Of a stretch of DNA of 16,354 nucleotides, positions 16,316 through 16,354 are shown one piece after another (the first letter of the stretch is position 1; every line of letters begins with the position of its first letter). Both the position numbers and the translations under genes were made by a program. Under the pieces are notes generated by a model. That model made no database searches. It had not been told where the DNA came from and was given only the letters and a program-made list of their open reading frames with translations. Source of the stretch: Synechococcaceae cyanobacterium RL_1_2 (GTDB lineage Bacteria > Cyanobacteriota > Cyanobacteriia > Cyanobacteriales > JAAUPO01); contig JAAUPO010000008.1 in the NCBI GenBank assembly GCA_012033095.1, positions 1 to 16,354 of the forward strand, written 5' to 3'.

Positions 16316-16354
16316 ATTTTCACTCAACGAAAGAATAATAGTTTCATCGATTTT

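Larger units (their letters stand above)
15544..16354. other. Gene-free segment at the right edge
   Basis: I find no coding region in these 811 nt. It holds the leader terminator, the phased AATTTAG repeats, an inverted repeat AAACGTT/AACGTTT (15783-15789 and 15801-15807, 11-nt spacer), one copy of each dispersed repeat family, and about 180 nt between the two elements (16028-16204) in which I see nothing. No tRNA or rRNA gene is visible. Confidence 0.6.

Overview
The window looks like chromosomal DNA of a unicellular cyanobacterium close to Synechocystis. It carries the HIP1 octamer GCGATCGC eight times, Synechocystis-like YjbQ and serine-hydrolase genes, and dispersed palindromic repeats rich in 'AAGCCCCCTAAATCCCC', a style common in cyanobacteria. 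Every gene I can support is on the minus strand. The species assignment is inference from style, not a database match.

Left block (1-12518), in transcription order from right to left, is a five-gene cluster for exported cell-surface proteins: (i) a long, very acidic DUF11-type surface protein (12518-9827); (ii) a small secreted DUF11-like protein (9737-9174); (iii) a DUF11 plus SdrD_B-like protein (9053-6520); (iv) a giant outer-membrane beta-barrel protein with about twelve 'FLVALDSF' repeats and Ig-like domains (6516-1565); (v) a CSLREA/parallel beta-helix protein that runs off the left edge (1547-<1). Spacers are 89, 120, 3 and 17 nt, so co-transcription is likely. The simplest reading is a surface fibre or adhesin layer (i, ii, v) with its own envelope anchor or conduit (iii, iv). 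This role is inferred from domain type and gene order only.

All four long genes of this cluster contain single-base frameshifts, eight in total: two in v, one in iv, three in iii and two in i. On both sides of each break the reading is clean, and the protein resumes mid-domain. The shifts are best explained by sequence error or very recent mutation. The shifts in genes iv and v sit between the signal peptide and the mature protein, so reversible on/off switching is worth excluding.

The upstream region of the cluster (12519-13182) is AT-rich and holds several inverted repeats that could be operators or leader structures, but no convincing ORF. The right block (13630-15519) holds yjbQ, a serine beta-lactamase-fold hydrolase without an ExxLN motif or signal peptide, and a 105-residue membrane-anchored protein whose leader contains a terminator-like hairpin. 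Two families of short non-autonomous repeat elements (A at 13183 and 15898; B at 13485 and 16205) bracket this block in inverted pairs. One of them has a 12-bp flanking direct repeat. The segment 15544-16354 has no gene.
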